Notes: generated by a model not told the origin, from the sequence alone. A stretch of DNA of 64,000 bases from Brachypterus glaber (GCA_958510825.1 OY294044.1:44976626-45040625); one strand, 5' to 3'; shown: positions 1-11,150, numbered from the stretch's first letter. Numbers and translations are program-made.

Positions 1-868
1 TTTTCTGCGTAACTTTTTTGCAATTTTATTTTTGAAATATGATTCCTCAAGTCAAAATACATTAAAAAGGTTGTAATACTGTAGGATTAACCGTTTTCGA
101 GAAAAGTTCATTTGAAGGTGAAATTTCACGGTTCAAGGACGAAAAATTAAATACTAAAATGTCGAAAACCAAAATTTTAATGATGCAATGTTATTCTACA
201 TCAAAAACTAAGAAAAAAAGTTTCCATACATGTAGGTCGAAAAAACGCTTTTAAAGCTACCATAGCCCTTTAAAAATGGTGCTTATTTAGGAGACCATAG
301 CTCCATTAGGATTGATTTTCGGAAGTACCTGTATATGAGGTTTTTTTCTTAGTTTTTAATGTACATTCGCCCTGCATCATTAAAATTTTGGTTTTCAACA
401 TTTTAGTATTTAATTTTTCGTCCTCGAACCGTGGAATTTCACCTTCAAATGAAATTTTCTCGAAAACGGTTAATCCTACAGTATTACAACAAGAGTACCT
501 TTTTTATGTTTTTTGACCTGAGGAATCATATTTCAAAAATAAAATTGCAAAAAAGTTACACAAAAAAAAGTTTGGGACAAAAAACTGATAAGCCCCCCCC
601 GTTTCGCACACCCCTGGTTGAAATAAGTACATGAAAATAACACATAAAAACGGGCCTTGTTAGGATTAGTTGACGTGCAAAACCTCGTTGATATATTTCA
701 AAGAGTTCCTGAGTTATTAAATAAAAACCGATTTTTTTAGCCACTTTCAAAGGGGCGTAGCTCCCTTATGACGCATTTTTAGATATATGTTTATAGGAAC
801 TTTTTGTCATATTTTATGATGTAGAATCATCTGTTAAAATTTCCGACGCTATTTTAAACACACCGTGT
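1..868. repeat. Foldback DNA repeat (CAGGG family), left end cut by window
   Basis: Positions 1-215 and 343-562 are long imperfect inverted copies: GGATTAACCGTTTTCGAG at 84-101 is answered by its complement at 459-476. The tail (563-868) carries family hallmarks: GGGGCGTAGCTCCCTTA, a GTAGAATCA box and the terminus ACACCGTGTATA. The same blocks recur in the complete copies at 10339-10802 and 48489-49186, which end in CAGGG/CCCTG next to TA. It is non-coding; the short open frames inside are chance frames. The true left end lies before the window. Confidence 0.7.
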
Positions 869-879
869 ATAGCATCTAG

Positions 880-1036
880 TCCCAACTTTAATTTTATTAC
901 TTAGTTTAGTTAATTTATTATGTGTATTTTATTATTATTTATTATTATTTAATCTTAATATAACTTGTAGTTACTCTGACTTACCTAATGTACAAATTGT
1001 ACCAACATAGGTCAATAAATTGAATTAAATTGAATA
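880..1036 (+). repeat. LINE 3'-end fragment
   Basis: An AT-rich stretch ends in GGTCAATAAATTGAATTAAA followed by further AATTGA-like units. A polyadenylation-like AATAAA followed by a short repeated tail is typical of the 3' UTR of CR1/Jockey-type non-LTR retrotransposons. No coding part is attached, so this is either a very short 5'-truncated insertion or a lookalike. Confidence 0.35.
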
Positions 1037-1039
1037 ATG

Positions 1040-1440
1040 GCATATAATTAATTGCTGTTGTTGGTCCAAAACCCTTATAAAAATTCCCATTTTCCTTAAA
1101 AGTATTTTAAATTCAGATTAATTTTAAAAGAATTAGTCTCTTTAGGACCTTAAAATTACAATAAAAGAAAACAAAAGTACTTTTAGACCTACATTAAGAG
1201 TAGGTATTGCAGCTAATTTTACAAATGCAATTTGAAACTTACCTAAATCAATAGGTACAGCTATCTGAAACAAAAAAAATTGTTACATGTTTAAAGGAAA
1301 ATTACACGATTACATCAAATTTTATTTCATAATTTGTTAAAATATTCTATGAATATGATGTTTTTTTTTTCTTTTTTTATAACTTTTTGTTAGTTGTGGG
1401 TTCTCCTTGTGGGCTTGACCCGTTTTTACCCCCAAAGTGT
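1040..1440. other. Unassigned AT-rich stretch
   Basis: No reading frame, inverted repeat or recognisable repeat boundary was seen. The stretch runs up to the 5' breakpoint of the truncated retrotransposon that follows. Confidence 0.4.
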
Positions 1441-1444
1441 ATAA

Positions 1445-2702
1445 ATAAAATTAATAGAATTTTTACAAAAAAATAAAATATTGAACAAAAACCAACATGG
1501 TTTTAGGTCGAGTAAAAATACAACAACGGCTATAAAGGAGTTTCTTTCCAATATTGTAAAAGCAATCGAAGACGGCACTTTACCGGCAGGGCTGTTTTGT
1601 GATCTAAGTAGGGCCTTCGATTGTGTGGATCCTAAAGCCCTTTTGAATATTTTGTACAAGTACGGAATCCGGAATGAATCGCACAATTTGTTTAGGTCTT
1701 ACTTAGGAAATCGCTCTCAATTTGTTGAAATAAATTTTAAAACTGATGGAAATATTTTTACCAAAGTAAGCTCTGAGAAATTAAACATTAACGTAGAGGA
1801 CCTCAGGGCTCAATTCTGGGCCAAATCCTAGTTTTGCTTTTCATAAATGAAATGCCAAACGAACTTTTTCACTATCTAATTACACTCTACGCTGACGATA
1901 GCTCTCTTCTAATAGCGCATAAGGATATTAGTCTATTAGAGGGTCTTATCCTGACCGCATTAAAAGACATACATTCATTTTTTAACAACATCAAACTCTA
2001 CCTAAACATAAGTAAAACAAATTTTGTTATATTTCATACCAAACCAAAAAAGATCTAAACATAAATATTAATGAAGTTCAACGATGCAATACAGTCAAAT
2101 TTTTAGGAGTTAGGCTAGATGAAACCTTGAGTTGGGGGCCTCATTGTAGTGACGTCATCTCCAAAATAAATAGCTGTACATACCTAATTAAAAATCTTAG
2201 GCAAGTACTTACTATAAATCAATTAATATCCTTTTACTATGCGAATATTCATTCAAGAATATTATACGGACTTATATTTTGGGGCGCTTCATCACACTCA
2301 GGAAAAGTATTTATTTCGCAAAAAAGGATTGTCAGAAGTTTTGAAGGTTTCTTTAACATTGAATCCTGCAAACCACTCTTTAAAAGGTATAAAATTTTGC
2401 CTCTACCGAGTCAATTTATCTTTGAACTCTCAATACATGCCTTTAAGAACAATGAAAAATGTATGAAAAATAAAGATATTCACTGCTACGAAACTCGATC
2501 TTATCGTAATTTTCATTTAGATTTCCATAGATTGGAGATTGGTAAAAAATTGCCTGACTGTTTTGCACAAAAAGTCTTTAATCACCTGTCATTAAAACTT
2601 AAGAGTAGCAAAAAGTTAAATATTTTTAAAACAAAGTTAAAAGAATTTTTATTTAATAAATGTTTTTATAGTGAGTTTTTCGAAACACCGCCCACACAGT
2701 AA
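1445..2702 (+). pseudogene. Non-LTR retrotransposon reverse transcriptase, 5'-truncated and frameshifted
   Basis: This is the C-terminal part of an ORF2-type polyprotein that would copy LINE RNA at a nicked target. In the first frame the signature QHGFR lies at 1493-1507 and the catalytic Asp block FCDLSRAFD near 1595-1621. The frame then shifts, and PQGSILG (1801-1821) and the catalytic YADD (1888-1899) read in a second frame. A third frame from about 2100 carries the thumb motif FLGVRLD and runs as KINSCTYLIKN onward to the stop at 2700. The endonuclease and N-terminal RT are absent, as expected from 5' truncation on insertion. At least two frameshifts make it inactive. The motif order fits the CR1/Jockey group; the exact clade is not determined. 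Confidence 0.88.
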
Positions 2703-2966
2703 CTTTTAACACAAAACTTAGTGCTTTATATGGGCTCTAAGTATATTTTTAGTTTTTTTTTCTCTTTGTTTTTGTTTCTACTTGTTTTATATTAATGCGA
2801 ATAAAATACTAAATCTAGTCATCTAATTTTAATTAAATATGTTATATTCATAATATACTATTTATTGTTATTTAATATTTAAGTTACACTTTATAATTTC
2901 TAATTAACAAACGAAGTGTCCCATATTGTAAAATCTAGTTGGACAATAAAAGATCTATCTATCTAA
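1445..2966 (+). mobile_element. Truncated CR1/Jockey-type LINE with 3' UTR
   Basis: The element comprises the RT pseudogene plus a roughly 260-bp AT-rich 3' UTR ending in GGACAATAAAAGATCTATC and a short ATCT-repeat tail. Short tandem tails of this kind are common for CR1/Jockey-type LINEs. The 5' boundary is where homology to the RT becomes readable (in-frame stop at 1442-1444). No target-site duplication was identified. Confidence 0.75.
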
Positions 2967-2967
2967 A

Positions 2968-3285
2968 ATAAGTGGCTATTTGCACGTCCGACGTCCACGC
3001 AGCTATTTCCACGTTCAGTATTTTTTTGGCCGATTTTTAGGGTTTTTAAAGCTTTTAAGGTATATTTTTAGTCAGAATTATATTCTCCTCGTTTAAATAG
3101 GAGGGCTAGCCCCCCCCCCCCATTAGCAAAGTCCAAACCAAATAATTAGGTCGTTGGACGTGAGAATAGCGAGTTCACACAGAACAGGCTATTTGGACGT
3201 CCGACGTCCACGAAGCTATTTCCACGTCCAGTATTTTTTTTTGCCGATTTTTAGGGTTTTCAAAGCTTTTAAAGTATAATATAAA
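2968..3285 (+). repeat. Direct repeat pair, ~95-bp units 217 bp apart
   Basis: The block starting GGCTATTTGCACGTCCGACG at about 2973 recurs at about 3189 as GGCTATTTGGACGTCCGACG. Both continue through CTATTTCCACGT, GCCGATTTTTAGGG and AAAGCTTTTAA. Between them lie a C-homopolymer (about 3110-3121) and unmatched sequence. It could be a decayed tandem array or two dispersed-repeat copies. Confidence 0.7.
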
Positions 3286-3289
3286 GAAC

Positions 3290-3720
3290 ACCAAACAAAC
3301 GAACAACCAAAAAAAACCAAAGAGTTAGGTCATATGGTGTCGGACGTCAACGTAACCACTTCGTAAAATAAAACTGTGGATATAGTGGAATTATACCTCC
3401 AAGTCCTATTTTTTTTTCATAATTCCAAACAGCTGGAAATCTAAGTTAAAAAATTACAACTTTTTTTAGCCTAAAAATACAACTTTTTTCCTTGAAAAAA
3501 AAAGTTCATGACTAAAAGATCCAAATGAAATAAACAACTTTTCAAGGTGGGTGGGGATGGAGTTATACATATTCAAAAATTAAGAAACTTTAAAACATAA
3601 AAAAGAAAGGCGATGGCCGAAACACATGGTATCTGTAAGATATGTAATAAAAACCAAAAACCCATACAAGCAATACGTATTACGATTTCCTTCTTGGTAA
3701 TAATTATTTTTACATTTAAG
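3290..3720. other. Unassigned AT-rich stretch
   Basis: Low-complexity A- and T-runs with no supported gene or repeat boundary. Confidence 0.4.
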
Positions 3721-3723
3721 CGT

Positions 3724-4938
3724 GACGCAATTCGACTTTCAGCGCCCTCTGTAACCGTACCAAAATACCTATGAAAATTTATAATATATGAACATAATAG
3801 AGAATTTTAAGAGCTACAAGTTTGTTCATAACCACTTTTATTCTCCGATAAATAGTTCGGCTAAAAAAACACAAATTTCACCTACGACATGGTAATTTTT
3901 GAATATTTATAACTCGATTGTTATTATTATAATAAAAAAATGATCCAATCAAAAATTGTTGGAATTTTACCTGTATCTTCTTTGTGTGATTAGATAGAGA
4001 CATGCTTCTTTCAGCAAAGTTTTATCTAAGAACATATTCTACCTGTTGGTGTAATTTTTTGACTACTGGCACTTCCGGAATCAACCCTAGATTTGTTTTT
4101 CTAAATGGGACCACCTGTATATTTTAAGATTGTTTAACTAAGGACACAATTTGAAGAAAAAACTCAAATACATTTACTACTTTAAAATTAATAGTTTTGA
4201 ATATATTTAAGAAAGTAATATAAGTTTCTCCAACATGTGTTTTTGTCAATAATACCCCTCTAACTTTTTTATTTGTGAAGGGAAGCAAATGATTCTTTGA
4301 TATAAAGTCCAACCTCTACCACTTCCGGTTTTGATGGAAAAAACTATAACTTTGAAATTTTAAATAGAATTGCCCATTTTCTTATGCTTTTAAATAAAAT
4401 TATATATAATACATTTACTACTTTAAAATTAATAGTTTTGAATATATTTAAGAAAGTAATATAAGTTTCTCCAACATGTGTTTTTGTCAATAATACCCCT
4501 CTAACTTTTTTATTTGTGAAGGGAAGCAAATGATTCTTTGATATAAAGTCCAACCTCTACCACTTCCGGTTTTGATGGAAAAAACTATAACTTTGAAATT
4601 TTAAATAGAATTGCCCATTTTCTTATGCTTTTAAATAAAGAATATAAATATAAAAATAAAGTTAAATGTAACCATCATTTTAAAATTAATAGTTTTTGAG
4701 TTAATTACAAAAACCTTTATTGTAAATTTTATATTTAGGAGGCCATGGCTTAAATCTTTATTTTATCTTATCGTATAATTCATATGAAACAAATATGCTT
4801 GGTTAAAAGATTAACGGGTTCATCCTAACCAGGTGTAATTTGGTGTAATCCATCCATCCACTGCTACCCTTTAAAATATCAGCCCGTGTGCAGTTTTTGA
4901 AATTTCAACACAGGAATTCCTGTTTATTTGACTGGACT
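3724..4938. repeat. Broken copy of the GTCCAGTCAAATAA foldback family
   Basis: The segment GCGCCCTCTGTAACCGTACC and the following ~250 bp (to about 3970) match 50150-50400. The end at 4865-4938 (CCCTTTAAAATATCAGCCCG ... TTTGACTGGACT) matches the right terminus of the complete foldback at 49743-50582. The middle has been replaced by unrelated sequence, including the 241-bp tandem duplication. The left terminal repeat was not found. Confidence 0.6.
4168..4639 (+). repeat. Near-perfect 241-bp tandem duplication
   Basis: About 231 bp at 4168-4398 are repeated at 4409-4639 with no difference I could see (offset 241; ATACATTTACTACTTT at 4168 and 4409, CTTATGCTTTTAAATAAA at 4381 and 4622). A short TA-rich spacer separates the units. 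Identity this high in strongly decayed surroundings implies a recent duplication, or a collapsed or duplicated assembly segment. The matching minus-strand frames of 62 and 69 codons simply reflect the duplication. Confidence 0.9.
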
Positions 4939-4944
4939 AATGTA

Positions 4945-5630
4945 GCACAAAAAAGTTTTAAAAAAATGCAAAATTGGCAAAGGTGCCAATATTGAAAACT
5001 GCCCCCGGGCTTAAATATGAGCTTGTCGCTTGAAGACCAGGCCTTATGGCTAGTTTAAATATAAAGGGCACGTGGAAGTGCAAAATGGACACCATTTATA
5101 TACTGTAGTGTGTACTGTTTAATATTAATAGCACTATAAATGAAAAAAAGCATTTGTATTGTAAATTTATTATGTGAATTTGCGAAATAAATTTAAAACA
5201 AAAAATTTATTTTTAAGATAAATAATTATTCCAGATGAAATATAGAGAAAAAACATTGTCATATCGTTGGAAAAATATAGCATAAAACGTAAATAAATTT
5301 TATTTTATGAAGCAAGTATGAAAATAAAAATGAAACAAGAAAAAGCAAATAAAAAGTGCGCGCATATAAATTACTTTTTAATATCGCAGTATCATGAATC
5401 ATTGCAGAAAAGCGCTGAATTTTCCACGGCGGAAATTTAACAAATTTAATACATCACTCATTTTAAAAATTTTAATTGCAAATGCAAAGCCAAGGTACTT
5501 TCTTAACAAAAAGTCACACCAAAGAAAAATGTAGACATTCGAATATTTTAAAGGCGAATAACTTATTTTGCTTCCCATTTTGAAAATTTTTAAAATTTCG
5601 GAAAGCCTTGCATTCGTGAAAATATTTCCA
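4945..5630. other. Unassigned AT-rich stretch
   Basis: No repeat boundary or gene is supported. The 94-codon minus-strand frame inside shows no recognisable motif and has the composition of chance AT-rich sequence. Confidence 0.4.
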
Positions 5631-5635
5631 AACTT

Positions 5636-5990
5636 TTTTGCATATATTTGCGTTTTATGGCGTTTTATGTCGATATAAATCAATTTCGAGCAAAAAAACT
5701 TCAGTCGATCTGTCTGGGAAATATTGTGTGCACGATAACTTACAAACGCTTTGATAAATTTTTTCTAACTCCACCCCCTCGGGGGTAAATATATTTAAAT
5801 ATTTTCGTCAAAATTGGTATATAGGGGTTTTGGGGTGCACGAATCTGAATCTGATAGAAAAGTTTTATTATCAGATAAGAAACTTTTCTAATTTCACCCC
5901 TGAGGGGCGGAGGGTAGTTTTTGTGAAAATTGGTATATTGGGGTGTTCGAGGTTGATGAAAGTGAATCTGATAATAAAAAATCAATTTCA
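5636..5990 (+). repeat. Dispersed repeat family B (GCGTTTTATGGCGTTTTATG)
   Basis: It carries TTTGCGTTTTATGGCGTTTT, then a GTCGATCTGTCTGGGAAA box, ACGATAACTTACAAACGCTT and a CACCCCCTCGGGGGT palindrome. Relatives lie at 44565-44930 (plus) and 31935-32390 (minus). The layout, a short stem-loop followed by a GTCNGTC-rich box and a conserved 'aacttaagaacgctt' block, recalls INE-1/DINE-1-type non-autonomous Helitrons. Helitron termini were not established. Confidence 0.55.
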
Positions 5991-6225
5991 CGCGCGGAGG
6001 TAAAAATGGGAAAGCCTTTTTACTGGGCAGTGTATTTATTTTAACATCGGTTCTACTAAATGTCTCATCTTTTTTAAGAACAGTCGTAAATTTAAAGGGC
6101 GTTGAGCGTCCTTTAAGGGTTTTATAAAGGACAAACGACAAAAGTAAAAAGTATAGAATAAAGGACTGTCCTTTGAACACTGATAGAAATATTAGAAGGA
6201 TTAAGGTACTTGTGTGTATGTGTAT

Positions 6226-6298
6226 GAGGGTATTTCAAAAAACACGTGCCCTTGAAAAATATATAAAACAAAAATTCGTGTTTTTTGAAATACCAAAA
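6226..6298. mobile_element. 73-bp hairpin insertion with TGTAT target duplication
   Basis: Perfect 18-bp inverted arms (GGTATTTCAAAAAACACG at 6229-6246 and its complement at 6277-6294) surround a ~30-bp AT-rich loop. TGTAT flanks the unit at 6221-6225 and 6299-6303. The related sequence at 7634-7660 reads straight through (GTGTGTATGTGTATTCGACG) and so shows the empty site. It is too small to encode anything and must be mobilised in trans or by replication slippage. Confidence 0.75.
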
Positions 6299-6385
6299 TG
6301 TATATTCGACGGAAATAAAATGTTATTTCCATATACGCTTAGATATTTAGATTCGTGGGCAAGATTTAATAAAGTATGCTCAGTA

Positions 6386-7323
6386 TGAGTTTCAGGTGAG
6401 TTTCAGTCCATGGACACCCCCTAAAATGGATTTGTTTTCAATCCGATCAAATCAGTTTTTTTTGTTTTGTAGATATATTTCTTCTAAGGAAATTTAATTT
6501 TTTTAAATGACATCCCCTGTATATCTTTGCATTTTTGAATTCAGAAAACTATTTTACATAAAAAAAAACATATAATTAAATTTTTTATATATTAAAAAAA
6601 ACCTTAAGGGGTCGTCTATAAAATACGTCACGCAAATTGACCAAAATTCATACACTTTATACCCGGTTTCTCGCGTTATTAAAGGATGTACAGATTTAAT
6701 ATTTTGGCTCCCTCCTCCCCAATAGGGGGGTACACTTCATACCCTGTTTCTCCTAATAGGGGGGGTGTTAGGGGGGTAGTCGAAATATAAAATCTCTACA
6801 GCCTTTTATAACGCGAGAAACGGGGTATGAAGTATATGAATTTTGGTCAATTTGCGTGACGTATTTTATAGACGACCCCTAATTTAGGAAAAAACGCAAG
6901 TTAAAGAAAAAAAAATAAGCCATTTTGTAACCCTTGCATTAGCGCACCAAAAAGCCATTTGAAAAAAACAAGTTATGAAGGAAAAACCGTTTTAAAAAAT
7001 TTAAAGTACAAATAAATTACCAAATTTTGGTTTTGTATTTTTCCCTTATTTAACAAATAAATTAGATTTTATTTATAAAAAAATATATCTTGTGTGTTAA
7101 TAAAATAAATTTAAAAAAAAAACGTAGTAAAAAAATAAAAAGTTTTTAAATGATTTTTTATTAATGTAAATTTGTTTTCTGGATACCGAAAAAATCGGTA
7201 GTGCAAAAAAATTATTTTGTATTTTGTAGCCATTGTTGCGAAATATAAGCTATAAAAAAATTACTTTTTCGGATTGAAAACAACCTAATTTTAGGGGGTG
7301 TCCATGGTATGAAACTTACCCGG
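6386..7323. mobile_element. Foldback element with GGTGAGTTT-type termini, TA-flanked
   Basis: The left arm CCATGGACACCCCCTAAAAT (from about 6408) and the right arm TTTTAGGGGGTGTCCATGG (about 7290-7308) are inverted copies. The pairing continues outward to GGTGAGTTTCAG / GAAACTTACCCGG and inward through TTGTTTTCAATCCGA. TA lies outside both ends. The exact left end is uncertain because GAGTTTCAG is duplicated there. A Harbinger-type MITE sits inside. Flanks on both sides align with an uninterrupted relative at 7730-7790. Confidence 0.65.
6608..6879. mobile_element. PIF/Harbinger-type MITE, TSD TAA
   Basis: The terminal inverted repeat starts GGGGTCGTCTATAAAATACG and extends about 60 bp inward (GTCACGCAAATTGACCAAAA), with a C/G-rich centre. 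TAA flanks both ends (6605-6607, 6880-6882). A 3-bp TWA-type duplication and a GGGG(C/T)CGTC terminus fit non-autonomous PIF/Harbinger elements. No transposase is present. Confidence 0.8.
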
Positions 7324-7909
7324 TATATTTAAAGACTTATTTTATAAGATTTCGATGTTTTATATTGTCCAAAAAACTGTTTTCTTGTCACAAATGTTCT
7401 TGTTATTAAGATGTTTTTTTTTCTTCAATTTTTCCGCCTAATTGACTGTGCTACTTTATACACAACCTCGGAAACAAAGATTTCTGTTATTCCGATTCGC
7501 CTTTAAATTACACCATTATCCATAACTCAATTCAGATATCTAGAAGGCAAAAATGAATTATCAAACCTAAACCTATTAATCATAAACAACAAAACTTGAC
7601 ATTCATAACTGAAATTTTCGAAGCATCAAGGTATTTGTGTGTATGTGTATTCGACGGAAATCGAATGCCATTTCCGTAGATATTTGATTTAGATTTCTGG
7701 GCAAAGATCCAATAGATTATGCTCCGAATATAATTTAAAAATTTATTGTATTAGATTGCGATGTTTTATATTGTCCATCTTTTTTGATAGAGAAAGAGTT
7801 TGATAGACAATAAAATACCCACCTAAAATGTCAGACCTCGGAATAAATAAGTCATTAGTCGTATATAACTGGACTTAAAATAATTGGAATTTTATCTATG
7901 TTTATTGTA

Positions 7910-8425
7910 TTATGTATTTTGAGGCGCTAAATCCAAAACAGTACTTTATCCGATTAGTTTTGGAGATAAACTCGAAAAACTTTCCTTTCATTTTCTCGAA
8001 AATAGCGTTTTTTTAGGTTATTTCCGAATTTAATCGAATCAGGTGCTATTATGACCTCGAATTCGAATTCAGCGCATCAAAACACATATTAATACCGTGA
8101 TATCCGAAAAAAAATCTTGACCTTTTTTTTGTGTGACTGGCCACTGGCCACAAAAAGAAAAAAAAAATCAAGATTTTTTTCGGAGACCATTGCATTTCTC
8201 TGTATTTTAAGGCACTGAATCTGAATTTGAGATCAAAATAGCACCTTATCCGATTAGTTTTCAAGATAACCTCAAAAACAAGGTTTTTTGAGGGAATCTC
8301 CAAAACTAATCAGATGAGTTGCTATTATGACCTCAAATTTGCATCCAGCGCCTCAAAATACATAGGAATACAATGGTCTCCTAAAAAATTCCGGACCTTT
8401 TTTTCTTTTTGTGTGGCTGTGTAAT
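7910..8425. repeat. Alternating-orientation repeat block (four copies)
   Basis: A unit containing GTATTTTGAGGCGCTAAATC and TTATCCGATTAGTTTTGGAG appears at about 7912-7975 (plus), 8015-8090 (minus), 8195-8275 (plus) and 8296-8370 (minus), so every neighbour pair can fold. A further hairpin lies at about 8107-8184, with AAAAAATCTTGA / TCAAGATTTTTT arms around ACTGGCCACTGGCCAC. No coding content; the 84-codon minus-strand frame is a translation of the repeat. Confidence 0.7.
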
Positions 8426-8429
8426 CAAT

Positions 8430-9070
8430 TATTTCAGTAAACTTAAACATAAAAAACAACAATTACCGATGAAGTAAAAAAGCATTCTTAAATATTTAAA
8501 ATGTTGAAACAAGAAATAATTAAAATCAAGTCGTTAATCAAGTTATGACGTTAACATGCAACAAAATAATTAACTTCAAATGGCGCCTATGGGAAGGGTT
8601 AAAAGAGATTTTTTTATTGTATAACCTTTTAACACTATAAATAGGTATTTTATTTGCTCTTGTGTACTTTTCACTCAAAAATAAAGCGACTAAAACTGAA
8701 ATCGGTAATCAAATTTTTTGTCTGATAATTCTGCGGAAGGTAAGAAATTAACCCACTTATCCCTGGCAGGACTCATGAGTCATTTCTTCCTTGTGCATAA
8801 TATGATGCATAATATTATTAATATCGCACTTGTCTCACTAGTTATGTAAATAACAATTATTATTCTATATAAACATTTTTCGGATAGAAAATTAAGAAAA
8901 TATACAGAGTTATTCTTTTAAATAATATACCCCCCGTAACTTTTGAACGGAATGAGATATAAACTTCAAACTTGGAATGTGCATATCACACAATAAAAGT
9001 TATCATTTGCCATATTTTTCAATTTTTTATTAGGTAAGGCGGCGCTCTGGGGCCAATGGTGGTCAATATT
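8430..9070. other. Unassigned stretch
   Basis: AT-rich. It includes ACCCCCCGTAACTTTTGAACG near 8930, which resembles conserved blocks of other dispersed repeats, but no boundaries were seen. Confidence 0.35.
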
Positions 9071-9072
9071 TT

Positions 9073-9399
9073 AAATGACACTTCGGTCTTAAAATTTTCT
9101 ATTTAACTGTGCAACTATTTATTTTTTAATATTTTTTTTTCTTCCTAATTATTCAAATTTTTAATATTTGTTTCGCGCATAAATATTAAAAATTTTACAT
9201 AAAAATGATAAATAATTAGTCTTTACATAATAATACACCATGTATTAACTATTTTCACTTTTTTTCGCACACTTTCCAAAATTATTTTTTTAAAAATCTT
9301 CAAAATTTAATGAAAAAAAAAAACTTCAAAAAAACTCTTAAAAAATAAATAGTTACATTGTTAAATAGAGAATTTTAAGCTCTTTAAAATGACGTATCA
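9073..9399. repeat. Foldback repeat, ~45-bp arms
   Basis: CTTAAAATTTTCTATTTAAC ... CAACTATTTATTTTTTAA at about 9089-9140 is the inverse of 9338-9382 (TTAAAAAATAAATAGTTACA ...). The intervening 200 bp is A/T-homopolymer rich. No TSD was assigned. Confidence 0.6.
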
Positions 9400-10335
9400 C
9401 AAGACCTAGAGTGTGGGCGTGGGAGGGATAATGTAGCATTGCGCAACGCTCTTTAATATTTTTAAAGAAATAAAAACGGTTTGTTTTTTACCCAAACACT
9501 TATTGGGGCAGGTTTTGGCTGCTAACGTTACGTATTTATAGAGGGGGTCTCACTGTTACCAAGCATTACACTTGGCGTTACATGGTCTGACCCCTAAGCT
9601 AAAGATCATCTTTATTTTGTCAAAAAATAAAAGGTCTCTAGAATTCTATAATAAGACCATCCTGTTTTTAATTAATGTAATTGTATATTGTACAACACAA
9701 ATTACTTATTGAATAATTACAATCTCAAAAAAAAACATTATATATTTGTAAAACATGCAATACCAGTTAATAAATCATTATATGTCATATAAATTATTAT
9801 TAATTAATAACAACAATATCGTTAATGTTCTGAAGAATAAAAAAACTACGCCTATTTTAAATAGAAAAACAGTTAAGCCAAGATTTATAGTGACAGAAAA
9901 ATAGAAAACGCCGTAAAATATCAAGTTTCGTTTCATTTCATTTAAATGGCCCATTTATTCTTATTTATTTACACTTTTATTATTATTATATAATAGAATG
10001 TTTTACAATAAATAATTAATTTTATAATATATTTTATAAGTAGGAAGATAATATATTTTTTTTTTGTTTGTTTAAACTAAGTATTTTTTAATAGCAGAAT
10101 AATAAAAAAATCTCAAACCATCAAATATCCAACTGGAAAATTCATGTAATATCCGGTATAAAGGACTATGGAAAATTATGCTCGAAGGACCATGTACACG
10201 CAGAAAAATGTTTCTTAAATCAAGGATATGTTGATTTGTATATAACGAAGAGAATATATTCTCCATTGATGCATACCATATCCTTATCCTTTCATATTTA
10301 AAGCAATATTTACTTTAAATAAGAATATGAATACT
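9400..10335. other. Unassigned stretch
   Basis: No gene or defined repeat. The part from 9480 to 9620 is slightly less AT-rich but shows no frame, tRNA fold or splice-bounded exon that I can support. Confidence 0.4.
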
Positions 10336-10338
10336 ATA

Positions 10339-10802
10339 CAGGGTTATTCAGAAATAAGTTCGAGAAATTTAAGAGATGGACATATTAAACAAAAAAAAAA
10401 GCACCAATAAAATTTTAATGCTGCAGGACAATTCTTCACTTAAAACTAAGCAAAAAAGTATTCTTCACCAAAACACCTAAATTTAATATTAAAGGAGTTA
10501 TAGCCTTTCAAAAAGTAACATTTTTAGTGAACCAAAATGTTACTTCCTCTTAATTATGTCACACAAAAAATAAATTAACATTAACTTATTGCCCTTATTG
10601 ATACTAGTATACACGCAAAAGCTCGTCGCTATAGCTTAAAGGGTACAAGAGTTATTAATTAAAAACCTTATTTTTATTACAATTTTAAAGAACCGCTTCA
10701 TTAGGACTCATTTCCGGACCAACCTTTGTAGGAACTTTTATTCATATTTTTTAACGTAGAATCACCTCTTAAATTTCTCAAACTTATTTTTGAATAACCC
10801 TG
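10339..10802. mobile_element. Complete CAGGG-family foldback/MITE, TSD TA
   Basis: The element begins CAGGGTTATTCAGAAATAAG and ends with the near-complement CTTATTTTTGAATAACCCTG, with TA on each side (10337-10338, 10803-10804). Inside are the family blocks CACCAATAAAATTTTAATGC, AAAGTAACATTTTTAGTG and GTAGAATCACCTCTTAAATT. A TA duplication and short TIR suit a Tc1/mariner-type non-autonomous element. No transposase is encoded. Confidence 0.8.
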
Positions 10803-10809
10803 TATAAGA

Positions 10810-11150
10810 GTAAGTACCATGTAGAAAAGACACACTGTTTCTGATACAGGAAGAATAAACTGGCGTGGTCAATAATTTTTAAATGAAACTGAAAGAGTTA
10901 AAGAGGGACAATATATTTTGTTAAGTTATTGCAGTTTTTGTTCATTTTATTGGACACTGAAATTTATGGATAGTAATGGAAAATTTCAGGAGATAGCATT
11001 TAAAAGAATTTTAAAGTTTTAAAGTGAATATATAAGCAGTCAAGCATTTACATAAGAATGTGTTTTTCGGGAATTTTCCACAACACAAAAGTTTCTATTT
11101 AGGTTAAGGTGATGTGATATGTGTCCTGCATATATCACATTAGGGTGAAC
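10810..11150. other. Unassigned stretch
   Basis: Unremarkable AT-rich sequence between two repeats. Confidence 0.35.

Noticed and set aside
4124..4553. Two minus-strand frames sharing 50 identical residues
   Set aside because: The identity comes from the 241-bp tandem duplication, not from protein conservation.
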